Positions 15,388 to 22,714 of a DNA stretch of 64,000 bases are shown here, piece by piece (the first letter of the stretch is position 1; the number at the start of each line of letters is the position of its first letter). The stretch is from Deminuibacter soli (lineage in GTDB: Bacteria > Bacteroidota > Bacteroidia > Chitinophagales > Chitinophagaceae), in the NCBI RefSeq assembly GCF_003412455.1, contig NZ_QTJU01000004.1, forward strand, positions 124,001-188,000, written 5' to 3'. The notes beneath the pieces are model-generated. The model saw only the letters and a list, made by a program, of their open reading frames with translations, ran no database searches and was not told where the DNA came from. The translations under genes and the position numbers were made by a program.

Positions 15388-17949
15388 CTACAGCTCTACA
15401 TGAAACAGGGCGCGTATAGCCCATTTGTTTACGCCCGGGTGATCGAGGTAAGTAAACCTGCGGATAGCATCGAGCCGCAGTACCTTGAATATATTGGAAA
15501 TGCCTGCGCCTGCCTCTACATATGGCGTGCTGCCCAGCGAATAGGTTTGTATTTTGCCATCGGTAAGCGGGAAATGATAAATGCTGTACGGCTCCTTGTT
15601 TTCGTTGCGCAAGCCGCCAAACAGTATTTTGGCATTCAGTGTTTCGCGCAGTTTCATTTTTTTCAGCAGCGGTATTTTGTTAAAGAAGAAACCTTTGAAT
15701 GCATGATCCAGCGCCACGCTTACATAATGGTCACTGACAAATTCTAGATAGTTCATTTTATTAAATGCACTGCCGCTGTAGGCAAAACCCTGGTTGCCGG
15801 AGTGTATAATCAACAAGGGCCAGGGCAGCCTGCCGGTAAGGTAGCCGCCGCTCACCGTAACGTCTGAAACGCCCAGCGGGGCTACATAAAAGCGTTTGAA
15901 AATGCTCATGTTGATATTGCTGTACTGGTATTCCCCGCCCATTAACCCCTTAATGCCTTGTGTGAAATTCAGGGTAAGCACCGGGTAACGGTTGTTCACC
16001 GTAACACGGTCAATTTTTGTTTGGTAAAACTGCTCATGCGGCGCCCAACGCACCTGGAACGATACTTCGCCTGTAGTAAGAGAAGAAATGGTATCGTTGT
16101 GGGTGTAATTCTGTTTCACAAATGTGAGGGAGCCTCCGGGCTGCTGCTCGCGGTATTTTAAACCCATTGCCAGTGACAGGTGATCGCCCAGTTCATGTAT
16201 ATAGTCTGCCCTGAAAATATGGTTGTACAGATAGCGGTCGTTAATGCCCGACTTTATAGAAAGAAAAAGGTTTTCTTCCACATATTCATCACTCACACCG
16301 GGTATATTGGTATCGTTGCGGTAGCTGAAACGCAGCAGGTGTAAGGGATACGTGTAAGCCGATTTGTTGTTGAGCGCGTAGGATACCCTTCCGAAATATT
16401 TCAGCTCATGATCACGCGAACCATAGGCTGCATATCCGTCCAGGTAATAACGGGTGCTGAAATGTGTGTTGGTACGGCCGCCGATTCGTGGTTTATAACC
16501 TTCTACCGGGTTATAGCTGAGGAAGCTGGCAACAGGCCCCACTTCAACCGGTCCGAATGTTTTATAACCGGATGTAGCCAATGTAAAATAATCCAGCGCG
16601 CGGTAGTAAGATTTCAGGTGCCGTAAACTGTCAATGTTGCGGTAAGTGGCAGCTTCAGCAGTTGATAAACTATCGGGCCGGTGATTGTTCCAGTAATTTT
16701 TATCGGTGACAGATTGCATCGTGTCATAACCGGGAAGTGACCATCCTTTAAACAGGCTGTCATCCAGCGGTATGTCTGTAACAAAGTTGTTCATGCGAAC
16801 CGTGCGTTCGCCATACATGCCCGAGCCGCCGGGGGTAAGGCCAAAATCGGCAATGGCATTGGAATAGTTTAAATGGTATTTGCCGACTGTGTCTTTTGCA
16901 AACTGCTGCGCAACCTGCAAATGTCTGATCACACCAAGATTGATGTGCCTGCCGGTTTGCATATTTATTTTCTGCACTGCATAGTTTCCATCCAGTGTAA
17001 CATACATGGTGCCGCTGAACAACAAATCTGCATTGTTGCGCGGCATAAAGAAGAGCTGTACAAAACGCTGGTTATTGTCTACAATGGTATCGCGGATAAA
17101 ATATTTGTAAACAGCAGGCCCTGCATCTGAAATAGGGCTTGTAAACTGGCGTGTGCAAAGCACGATGTGGTTGTCGTATATATTAATGTCCTCGTACAGC
17201 CTGTTAAAAATAGTGCTGAGCCCCCTGGTATCGATAAACTCGCCGTAATCCAGTTTTTTAATACCGGTGATGATGGTCTTAGTTTTTTCAGGATGCCTGC
17301 GGTAGTAATTGCTGGAGGCCACTTCTTCAATAAAAACGGGCGTGAGTTCTTTGCCCGGCACCTTGGTGGTGTCTTTGTTATCGAACACAAAGCGGTATTT
17401 CTTCAACAGTTTACTGCGTTCTACCCAGTGCGGAAATTTATCCAGGTACATGCACAGCTTTTCATACTTGTTAAAGCTGGCAGTAAGGTAGGCGCCTATA
17501 TCATTCTGGTCTTTGTGTGCAATTACCTGGCGTATGAGTTCTACAGCCGGGTTGTTCTTGTTGGAATACCTGCCGGTGAAACGTGTGCTTACGGTAACAT
17601 CTTCGAGCTGGCTAACACTGCGCGGCAAATCAATCACCGTATGCAGGTTGTAATTGCTGCGGGTGAACTTGATGGTAACTATTTTATAACCGGTTAGCAG
17701 AAAGCGCACAGTGGCAGGCAAAGCCACATCAAGCTGGTATTTGCCCGATGCATCGGTGCGTGTGCCGGTGCTGCCGATATACACGGTTACATTGGGCAAG
17801 GGTAAGTGACTAAGGGAATCACGTACCGCGCCTGCAAGTGTGATGGTTTGTTGTGCACGCGCTGTAAACGAAAGCAAAATAAAGAGCAGTACCGGCAACA
17901 CAGGCCGGCTGAGGCAGGGGATGAGTATTGAACGTACAAAACATGTCAT
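15388..17949 (-). CDS. DUF5686 outer-membrane protein with carboxypeptidase-like regulatory domain (second copy)
   Basis: An 853-residue paralogue of the protein at 495-3068, with the same order: signal peptide (ending near RAQ), carboxypeptidase regulatory-like beta sandwich (ITLAGAVRDSLSHLPLPN), NPAVELIRQVIAHKD, and a long strand-rich C-terminal part ending in ALFHVEL. Conserved landmarks shared with the first copy include YGEFIDTRGLSTIFNRLYEDINIYD and RWAPHEQFY. Unlike the first copy it stands alone with no lipid genes nearby. Family function is unknown; an outer-membrane role is inferred from the strands. Confidence 0.87.
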   Translation of the reverse strand: MTCFVRSILIPCLSRPVLPVLLFILLSFTARAQQTITLAGAVRDSLSHLPLPNVTVYIGSTGTRTDASGKYQLDVALPATVRFLLTGYKIVTIKFTRSNYNLHTVIDLPRSVSQLEDVTVSTRFTGRYSNKNNPAVELIRQVIAHKDQNDIGAYLTASFNKYEKLCMYLDKFPHWVERSKLLKKYRFVFDNKDTTKVPGKELTPVFIEEVASSNYYRRHPEKTKTIITGIKKLDYGEFIDTRGLSTIFNRLYEDINIYDNHIVLCTRQFTSPISDAGPAVYKYFIRDTIVDNNQRFVQLFFMPRNNADLLFSGTMYVTLDGNYAVQKINMQTGRHINLGVIRHLQVAQQFAKDTVGKYHLNYSNAIADFGLTPGGSGMYGERTVRMNNFVTDIPLDDSLFKGWSLPGYDTMQSVTDKNYWNNHRPDSLSTAEAATYRNIDSLRHLKSYYRALDYFTLATSGYKTFGPVEVGPVASFLSYNPVEGYKPRIGGRTNTHFSTRYYLDGYAAYGSRDHELKYFGRVSYALNNKSAYTYPLHLLRFSYRNDTNIPGVSDEYVEENLFLSIKSGINDRYLYNHIFRADYIHELGDHLSLAMGLKYREQQPGGSLTFVKQNYTHNDTISSLTTGEVSFQVRWAPHEQFYQTKIDRVTVNNRYPVLTLNFTQGIKGLMGGEYQYSNINMSIFKRFYVAPLGVSDVTVSGGYLTGRLPWPLLIIHSGNQGFAYSGSAFNKMNYLEFVSDHYVSVALDHAFKGFFFNKIPLLKKMKLRETLNAKILFGGLRNENKEPYSIYHFPLTDGKIQTYSLGSTPYVEAGAGISNIFKVLRLDAIRRFTYLDHPGVNKWAIRALFHVEL

Positions 17950-18340
17950 GTATGGTAGCAGGTTGCATTGGTGACGGGCAATACACAGAGGGAAGTAACT
18001 GCGTGTTACACTAGCTCAATTTACGTTTTTATGCGACGCTGCGGTTCAATTAGCTGCGAATAACGAAAGTTCATATAAAGATAAAATAGATGTAATCAGT
18101 AGGGATAGCTATATATGATTTAGCGTCAGGTTGTTAGTGTGTTCTGATTGTATCATAAGGGGGCCTTGCATTAATAAATCGCTGCAATGGGCCAAAGCAT
18201 ACGACCATTCCTCCTTAAAAAGTAAACAAAGTATGATATGGAAATTGCATTCCATTGACATTAATGTTTGCTGGCTAATAAATACAATCCAGTTAGCGGG
18301 CAAAATTTTCGTTTTTGCTAAGTAAACGGAGATAAGTCTC
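17950..18340. other. Gene-poor intergenic stretch upstream of HipBST
   Basis: About 390 bp without a gene I can support. A 64-codon plus-strand frame at 18131-18325 ends 15 nt before a strong terminator hairpin, but its composition does not look coding. A short transcript or the end of a decayed gene is possible. Confidence 0.5.
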
Positions 18341-18365
18341 AAAAGGGCAGTATAGTGCCCTTTTT
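18341..18365 (+). terminator. Intrinsic terminator upstream of HipBST
   Basis: AAAAGGGCA-GTATAG-TGCCCTTTT is a perfect 9 bp stem followed by T. No convincing plus-strand gene ends just before it, so it marks either an unrecognised short transcript or the end of a lost gene, and it would insulate the toxin-antitoxin promoter. Confidence 0.75.
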
Positions 18366-18402
18366 ATTGTATTTGGATGTGCTTCACACATATTTTAATT
18401 AA

Positions 18403-18424
18403 AAAGTGCTTTTTGCTGCACTTT
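18403..18424. promoter_or_regulatory. Operator-like dyad, AAAGTGC-N8-GCACTTT
   Basis: A perfect 7 bp inverted repeat separated by exactly 8 nt, 54 bp before the hipB start. HipB operators in E. coli also have an N8 spacer (TATCC-N8-GGATA), so this is a candidate binding site for the local HipB. The centre lies 51 bp, about five helical turns, from the second dyad at 18457-18472. A weak hairpin is the alternative explanation. Confidence 0.5.
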
Positions 18425-18456
18425 GCAATGAATTTTTAATCAAGGATGCTTAAATT

Positions 18457-18472
18457 TACCATGAAAAAGGTA
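18457..18472. promoter_or_regulatory. Operator-like dyad, TACC-N8-GGTA
   Basis: A 4 bp inverted repeat with an 8 nt spacer, five nt before the hipB ATG. Its layout resembles the E. coli HipB operator TATCC-N8-GGATA, and its position would let bound HipB block transcription or initiation. The short arms make chance a real possibility; the matching spacer of the upstream dyad adds some weight. Confidence 0.45.
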
Positions 18473-18477
18473 TTATA

Positions 18478-18696
18478 ATGCACTCTAATGAAATATTCAA
18501 CATCGTGAAAGCCAGAAGGGAATCTCTAAATGTGACGCAGGAGACGCTTGCTCAACTTTCCGGCGTAGCATTGAGAACCTTGAAACAATTTGAAAGCGGC
18601 AAGGGCAATCCTACCTTGCAAACACTTCAAAAGCTCGGTGACGCACTGGGCCTTGAAGTAACGGTTATCATTAAAAAAAGGGAAATTAACTCATGA
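18478..18696 (+). CDS. hipB: HipB-type XRE-family DNA-binding protein
   Basis: A 72-residue protein made almost only of an XRE helix-turn-helix: TQETLAQLSGVALRTLKQFESGKGNPTLQTLQKLGDALGLEV. In HipBST systems HipB binds the promoter and the toxin complex. It overlaps the next gene by ATGA (18693-18696), which indicates translational coupling. It is shorter than some HipB proteins and ends soon after the HTH domain in VTVIIKK, the usual C-terminal strand. Confidence 0.88.
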   Translation: MHSNEIFNIVKARRESLNVTQETLAQLSGVALRTLKQFESGKGNPTLQTLQKLGDALGLEVTVIIKKREINS

Positions 18697-19016
18697 GAGC
18701 AGCCAAGATTTTTTTCAAAGGGCAAGAAGCCGGCGTCTTAACACAGCATGATGACGGTACGTTCACATTCCAGTATAACGCATCGTGGGTAGAAGATAGC
18801 AGCAAGCCAGCGATCAGCCTTACATTGCCGAAGATCGCCTCACCATACCATTCTAGTAACCTATTCCCATTCTTCTACAACATGCTGCCAGAAGGGTCAA
18901 ACAAACAAGTTGTTTGCAAGCTTAACCACTTGGATAAGACCGACTATTTCGGGTTATTGCTGACGATTGCTCAAACAGATACCATCGGCGCGGTTTCCGT
19001 GTCTAAAATCGATTAA
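18693..19016 (+). CDS. hipS: HipS-like small antitoxin (HipA N-terminal subdomain)
   Basis: A 107-residue protein that equals the N-terminal subdomain 1 of HipA-type kinases as a separate protein: AGVLTQHDDGTFTFQY, then AISLTLPK and LFPFFYNMLPEG. In the E. coli HipBST system HipS, rather than HipB, neutralises the kinase HipT. Gene order, size and the ATGA overlap with hipB all fit. It ends 2 nt before hipT. A frameshifted HipA is unlikely, because both halves have clean starts and stops and match the known split arrangement. Confidence 0.85.
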   Translation: MRAAKIFFKGQEAGVLTQHDDGTFTFQYNASWVEDSSKPAISLTLPKIASPYHSSNLFPFFYNMLPEGSNKQVVCKLNHLDKTDYFGLLLTIAQTDTIGAVSVSKID

Positions 19017-19018
19017 AC

Positions 19019-20014
19019 ATGAGTTTACCAGATATTCAACATTGTCCCGGTACGCTGGCCGCTGGCTACCATACCTATAGTAGAACTGCACTTGTCAGGG
19101 TCTTCAAGGGCCGCAAAGTAAGTCATCTACTTCCCTATGATTCACCCGCCTCTAATGTGGCAATGGACGAACTCTTTGATGAAAATAGAAAACACATGTC
19201 CATCTCGGGTGTGCAAGAAAAATTCTCTGTTCTACTCGAGAAGAACAAACTTCGATTGATCAATGAGGGTGAAAAGGGAAGTTACATCTTGAAACCAATT
19301 CCGGCAGCCGGCCGGCGGCCGGACCAGATGCCTCCCAATGAACACCTTACCATGCAGATTGCGCGACAAGTATATCAAATTGAAACGGCAGAGAATGCGC
19401 TGATTTTCTTTAAGAATGGAGCCCCCGCGTACATAACTAAACGTTTTGATGTCGATGAGAATGATAGAAAACTCGCGCAAGAAGATTTCGCATCACTAGC
19501 CGGGCGTACGCCTCAAACACACGGAGAACATTATAAATATCTCGGCAACTATTTGCAGCTATTTCAACTCATGCAAAAATACGTCCCGGCTTATCCCGTA
19601 GAAGCGCCGAAATTACTGAAACTGCTCATGTTCAACTATCTCTTCTCAAATGGTGATGCACATTTCAAGAATTTTTCTCTCCTCGAAACGCCCATGGGAG
19701 ATTACCGCCTAAGTCCGGCGTATGACTTGCTTAACAGCCAGATCCACATTAAGGACAAAGATTTCGCCTTAGATGATGGCTTACTCCCCAAAAATTTAGC
19801 TCAGGGGAAAATTATGCAGCAGTTTTCAGTATTAGCTGATCAGGCAGGCATTTCCCAGGCCTCCTTCGATGCAATCAGGCAACTTATGCTTTCCGAAACA
19901 GATAAAGTGCAGGAATTAACGTTGGCGTCCTATTTGGATGAAACCACCAAACGCAATTATTGGCAATCGTATCAAGGTCGATTGCGGCAACTAGAAAAAG
20001 ACGTGAAAGACTAA
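19019..20014 (+). CDS. hipT: HipT-like serine/threonine kinase toxin
   Basis: A 331-residue HipA-fold kinase lacking the N-terminal subdomain, which is supplied by the gene upstream. A Gly-rich loop has the S61-I-S63-G motif (MSISGVQEKF); the corresponding SIS serines are autophosphorylated in E. coli HipT. The catalytic loop is NGDAHFKNF with Asp213, and the metal-binding Asp is in SPAYDLL. HipT of E. coli phosphorylates tryptophanyl-tRNA synthetase; the target here is not known. Leucine codons are CTC/CTT/CTA/TTA-rich, unlike the CTG-dominated genes around it, which suggests horizontal acquisition. All catalytic residues appear intact. Confidence 0.87.
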   Translation: MSLPDIQHCPGTLAAGYHTYSRTALVRVFKGRKVSHLLPYDSPASNVAMDELFDENRKHMSISGVQEKFSVLLEKNKLRLINEGEKGSYILKPIPAAGRRPDQMPPNEHLTMQIARQVYQIETAENALIFFKNGAPAYITKRFDVDENDRKLAQEDFASLAGRTPQTHGEHYKYLGNYLQLFQLMQKYVPAYPVEAPKLLKLLMFNYLFSNGDAHFKNFSLLETPMGDYRLSPAYDLLNSQIHIKDKDFALDDGLLPKNLAQGKIMQQFSVLADQAGISQASFDAIRQLMLSETDKVQELTLASYLDETTKRNYWQSYQGRLRQLEKDVKD

Positions 20015-20076
20015 TCAACGATTGCAAACTCAATAATAGAAAGCTCCATTTACTTAAAAAGGAATGTTAGCCAACT

Positions 20077-20284
20077 TTAGCATAGAGACATTTGGTCTGC
20101 CTTAAATACAAAAGAGGTAACCACACCAAAATTGCCACCACCGCCGCGTATGGCCCAGAACAGGTCACTGTTGGTGGTGGGGGGTGGTGAGACCGTAACC
20201 GCGTGTTAAATGTCCCAGTCCGCCGCCAAGTGTAAGACCGCCAAGCAAGGCAGCAAGGCCATCCAAAGCAGTTGACGTTAACAT
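20077..20284 (-). pseudogene. Remnant of FAD-linked (berberine-bridge type) oxidoreductase
   Basis: Reading the minus strand from 20284, the first frame gives [19 protein letters not shown], the FAD-binding segment of PCMH-type oxidases. A second frame then gives [19 protein letters not shown], the next conserved block, ending in TAA at 20079-20077. About 35-40 residues normally found between the blocks are missing, the frame changes, and the rest of the protein (N-terminus and C-terminal half) is absent. It is a small fragment of a gene that was probably 450-500 residues long, lying just after the HipBST module. Confidence 0.75.
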
Positions 20285-20441
20285 GGTACGGAGTTTATGG
20301 CAGGTGTGATAAAGATGCAATCAGTAAAGAACAGGTGTAAAGTAAAACAATCCTGCAAGCATTAAAAGCATTCGCGGCAGTACGGTATACAGCAGTATTT
20401 TACAGAACAGTATTGTTGCATATATGTGTTATTTTGCGGGC

Positions 20442-21068
20442 ATGAACACAGCAAATGAATTATTGGATCTGTTAAAACAGGTACAATCTATCAGTGATAT
20501 TGGGTTGTTGTATGCCAAAGATCCGTACGATAAAGAACGTTATGAAGCATTAAAACAACTGGGGCAGCACATGCTGCAGTTGCTGAGCGGGCACGATGCT
20601 ACTGCCTTGCAATTGCAGTATCCGCATGTGAAGGATTACCCCACGGCAAAAGTAGATGTAAGGGGGTTGCTGCTGGATGAGCAGGGGCGTTTGCTGCTGG
20701 TAAAAGAACAGGCAGACGGGCGCTGGTCTTTACCCGGTGGCTGGGCCGATGTAGGGCAAACACCTGCTGAAGTAGTGATCAAAGAATTTGTGGAGGAAAC
20801 CGGGCTGGTGGTAACAGCCGAACGTTTGCTGGCGGTGTTTGACAAGCGCATGCACCCGCACCCGCCGCAGCCGTTTTATGTATACAAATTTGTGTTTTTA
20901 TGTAAGGCAGCATCGCAGCAGCTGAACAAGGGTTTTGATGTGCTGGATGTGCAGTTTTTTGAACCGGACCAGTTGCCTGCGCTTTCTGAAGACCGGATAC
21001 TGGCCAGCCAGATACAATTGTTGCTGCAGCGCGTGGAAGCCGGTGAAAGCGAAGCTTATTTTGATTAG
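20442..21068 (+). CDS. NUDIX hydrolase (YjhB-like)
   Basis: The protein is 208 residues from the ATG at 20442; an ATG 18 nt upstream is possible. An N-terminal helical region (ELLDLLKQVQSISDIGLLYAKDPYDKERYEALKQ) precedes the NUDIX domain. The NUDIX box reads G-G-W-A-D-V-G-Q-T-P-A-E-V-V-I-K-E-F-V-E-E-T-G-L. The first Glu of the consensus is Gln and the Arg is Lys, changes I recall from YjhB-type members; the metal-binding EE pair is kept. The substrate is probably a nucleoside diphosphate derivative such as ADP-ribose, but this cannot be set from sequence. Confidence 0.87.
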   Translation: MNTANELLDLLKQVQSISDIGLLYAKDPYDKERYEALKQLGQHMLQLLSGHDATALQLQYPHVKDYPTAKVDVRGLLLDEQGRLLLVKEQADGRWSLPGGWADVGQTPAEVVIKEFVEETGLVVTAERLLAVFDKRMHPHPPQPFYVYKFVFLCKAASQQLNKGFDVLDVQFFEPDQLPALSEDRILASQIQLLLQRVEAGESEAYFD

Positions 21069-21078
21069 TGGTATAAAA

Positions 21079-21118
21079 AAACTCAACAGGAAGCATGGTA
21101 TATGCGCCTGTTGAGTTT
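21079..21118. terminator. Bidirectional terminator between NUDIX and RRM genes
   Basis: AAACTCAACAGG and CCTGTTGAGTTT form a perfect 12 bp inverted repeat around a 16 nt loop, with A and T runs on the outer sides. It lies between two convergent genes. Confidence 0.75.
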
Positions 21119-21147
21119 ATATAATACGTAATATGGCTGAAGTTTAT

Positions 21148-21504
21148 TTAGTATCTCCTGTTGTTGTAGCCGCCACCGCCACCACCCTGGTAGCCACCAC
21201 CACCGCCACCGCGGCGATTGTTGTTGTCCCTGCGCTGGAATCCACCGCTGTTGTTGTTGGGCTTGCGTTCTTCTGCTTCCTGCACACCCAGTCTTTTACC
21301 CCTTAAGCCTGCACCGTTCAGGGTATTGATGGCTTCTTTGGCTTCTGTTACATCGGGCATTTCCACAAAACCGAAGCCGCGGCTTCTTTTGGTTTCTTTA
21401 TCAAGTACTACCCTTGCTGTTGTTACTTCGCCATACAGTTCAAACATTTCTTTCAGGTCGATATCGTCGATGTCGTTGGATAGCCCTGTTACAAAAAGAT
21501 TCAT
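21148..21504 (-). CDS. RRM-domain RNA-binding protein with Gly/Arg/Asn-rich tail
   Basis: A 118-residue protein with one RNA recognition motif (residues 1-80): RNP2 is LFVTGL and RNP1 is RGFGFVEM. The tail from about residue 85 is rich in Asn, Gly, Arg and Tyr (RRDNNNRRGGGG, GGGGGYNNRRY). The layout is like bacterial/plant glycine-rich RNA-binding proteins, which often respond to cold or stress and act as RNA chaperones. The long AT-rich upstream region (21505-21770) may hold a structured leader. Confidence 0.92.
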   Translation of the reverse strand: MNLFVTGLSNDIDDIDLKEMFELYGEVTTARVVLDKETKRSRGFGFVEMPDVTEAKEAINTLNGAGLRGKRLGVQEAEERKPNNNSGGFQRRDNNNRRGGGGGGYQGGGGGGYNNRRY

Positions 21505-21770
21505 GGTATTCTATTAAATAATTTATAATAAGCGAAGCGCTAAAGATCGGGTTTTATAACAGGCCAGTAACGCAATTCACTGATAAATTACAACAAAAGT
21601 CGCTAAAAATAGTTTTTAAAACCAAACGGCAGCAAATTTAATATGCCCTTGTGTTTTCAGGGATAAAAACAGTTGTTTGAATTAACTGGCTGCACAAATA
21701 TATGATCATTTTATATATTAATTTTAATAATTATATAAATGCAGCGCTGAAGGCTTACCGGGTTAAAGCA
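21505..21770. other. AT-rich intergenic region between divergent small genes
   Basis: About 270 bp, AT-rich, with no gene. It would hold the promoter and 5' leader of the RRM gene. RRM/cold-shock mRNAs often have long leaders, but I see no definite structure. The promoter-like element of the neighbouring gene starts at 21771. Confidence 0.5.
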
Positions 21771-21799
21771 TTGTAGTTTTCGTGGAATTTGTACCTTGG
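21771..21799 (+). promoter_or_regulatory. Bacteroidota-type promoter (TTG-N18-TAccTTgG)
   Basis: TTG at 21771 and TACCTTGG at 21792 are spaced 18 nt, close to the consensus TTG-N17-23-TAnnTTTG. The start codon of the small basic protein lies about 22 nt downstream. Confidence 0.55.
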
Positions 21800-21821
21800 T
21801 GATAATTTTAAAAGAAACATT

Positions 21822-21989
21822 ATGTCATTACCTACCAACAATAAAGGAAAAGGCAAACCCGCGGCGAAAAGCCAGGGCGGTGCTATGAGTGGTGGTTCCA
21901 AGTTTATCAACAAGCCGGGCAAGGCTGCTGGTCCTGCCGGCGGCGGTGGCAAAAAAATGATTAAAACAGGTGGCAGCAGGGGCAGCTGA
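21822..21989 (+). CDS. Small Gly/Lys-rich basic protein
   Basis: The protein is 55 residues from the ATG at 21822: MSLPTNNKGKGKPAAKSQGG, followed by GGSKFINKPGKAAGPAGGGGKK and a Gly/Ser/Arg ending. It is basic, low in complexity and without hydrophobic core, so it is probably disordered. It has a promoter-like element and is followed by a terminator hairpin, which supports a real gene. Such small basic proteins are often conserved within Chitinophagaceae without a known role; nucleic-acid binding is a guess. Confidence 0.65.
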   Translation: MSLPTNNKGKGKPAAKSQGGAMSGGSKFINKPGKAAGPAGGGGKKMIKTGGSRGS

Positions 21990-22019
21990 TTGATTCCCGT
22001 GTTTTGTTACTCACCGAAT

Positions 22020-22052
22020 AATGGCGGCCCGCAAGGCTGCCATTTCTTTTTT
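22020..22052 (+). terminator. Intrinsic terminator
   Basis: AATGGCGGC and GCTGCCATT (one G-T pair) form a stem around CCGCAAG and are followed by TCTTTTTT. It ends the small basic gene. Confidence 0.75.
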
Positions 22053-22067
22053 GCAAACAGCACAGCT

Positions 22068-22099
22068 TTGGTGCTGCGTTGATCCAGCCATTACCTTTG
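22068..22099 (+). promoter_or_regulatory. Bacteroidota-type promoter (TTG-N21-TAccTTTG)
   Basis: TTG at 22068 and a perfect TACCTTTG at 22092-22099 with 21 nt between. The DUF1415 start codon lies 17 nt downstream. Confidence 0.65.
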
Positions 22100-22115
22100 C
22101 CATTTAACCGGCAGT

Positions 22116-22658
22116 ATGGAAGGTAACGAACAGGTCATTATACAAACAAAGAAATGGATAACCGAAGTGGTGGTGGGCTGTAATTTCTGCCCGTTTGCAG
22201 CAAGGGAGCTGCGGCTCGATACCATACGCTATGCGGTAGAACCGGCCACTGCCATGCAGGCCTGTGTACGTGCATTTGTGCGTGAATGTGAAAAACTGGA
22301 TGCAGATGCTTCCATTGCTACCACGCTGGTGATCTTTCCGCAGGCATTTACTTCATTTAACCAGTTCCTGAAGCTGGTTCGGGAAGCAGAACGCATGCTG
22401 AAAATAAAAAGATATACCGGTATTTACCAGGTGGCTACTTTTCATCCTGATTACCGTTTTGCAGGCACAACTGCTGATGATGCCGCCAATTATACCAACC
22501 GCTCCATTTATCCCATGCTGCATATACTGCGCGAAAGCAGTGTGGAAAAGGCTTTGAAGCATTATGCCGAACCGGAGAAAATTCCTGAACGCAATATCCG
22601 TTATGCGCATGAAAAAGGACTTGCCTATATGCAGCAGCTGCGCAACGACTGTTTGTAA
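22116..22658 (+). CDS. DUF1415 family protein
   Basis: A 180-residue soluble protein matching DUF1415: the KKWITEVVVGCNFCPFAARE N-terminal signature with a C-x2-C pair, then LVIFPQAF and YQVATFHPDYRFAGTTADDAANYTNRSIYPMLHILRE. The biochemical function of the family is unknown. The conserved cysteines and the histidine/aspartate-rich FHPDY segment could form a metal or catalytic site (inference). It precedes a phosphodiesterase gene by about 55 nt on the same strand and may be co-transcribed. Confidence 0.88.
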   Translation: MEGNEQVIIQTKKWITEVVVGCNFCPFAARELRLDTIRYAVEPATAMQACVRAFVRECEKLDADASIATTLVIFPQAFTSFNQFLKLVREAERMLKIKRYTGIYQVATFHPDYRFAGTTADDAANYTNRSIYPMLHILRESSVEKALKHYAEPEKIPERNIRYAHEKGLAYMQQLRNDCL

Positions 22659-22714
22659 AATGGTAATGCCAGGTTAACAATGTGGTGTTACATTTAGTGT
22701 TCAATTCCCTGTTT

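Noticed and set aside
18693-20014. A frameshifted single hipA gene
   Set aside because: Separate starts and stops, the 2 nt gap and matching sizes fit the known hipS-hipT split, with no homopolymer at the join.
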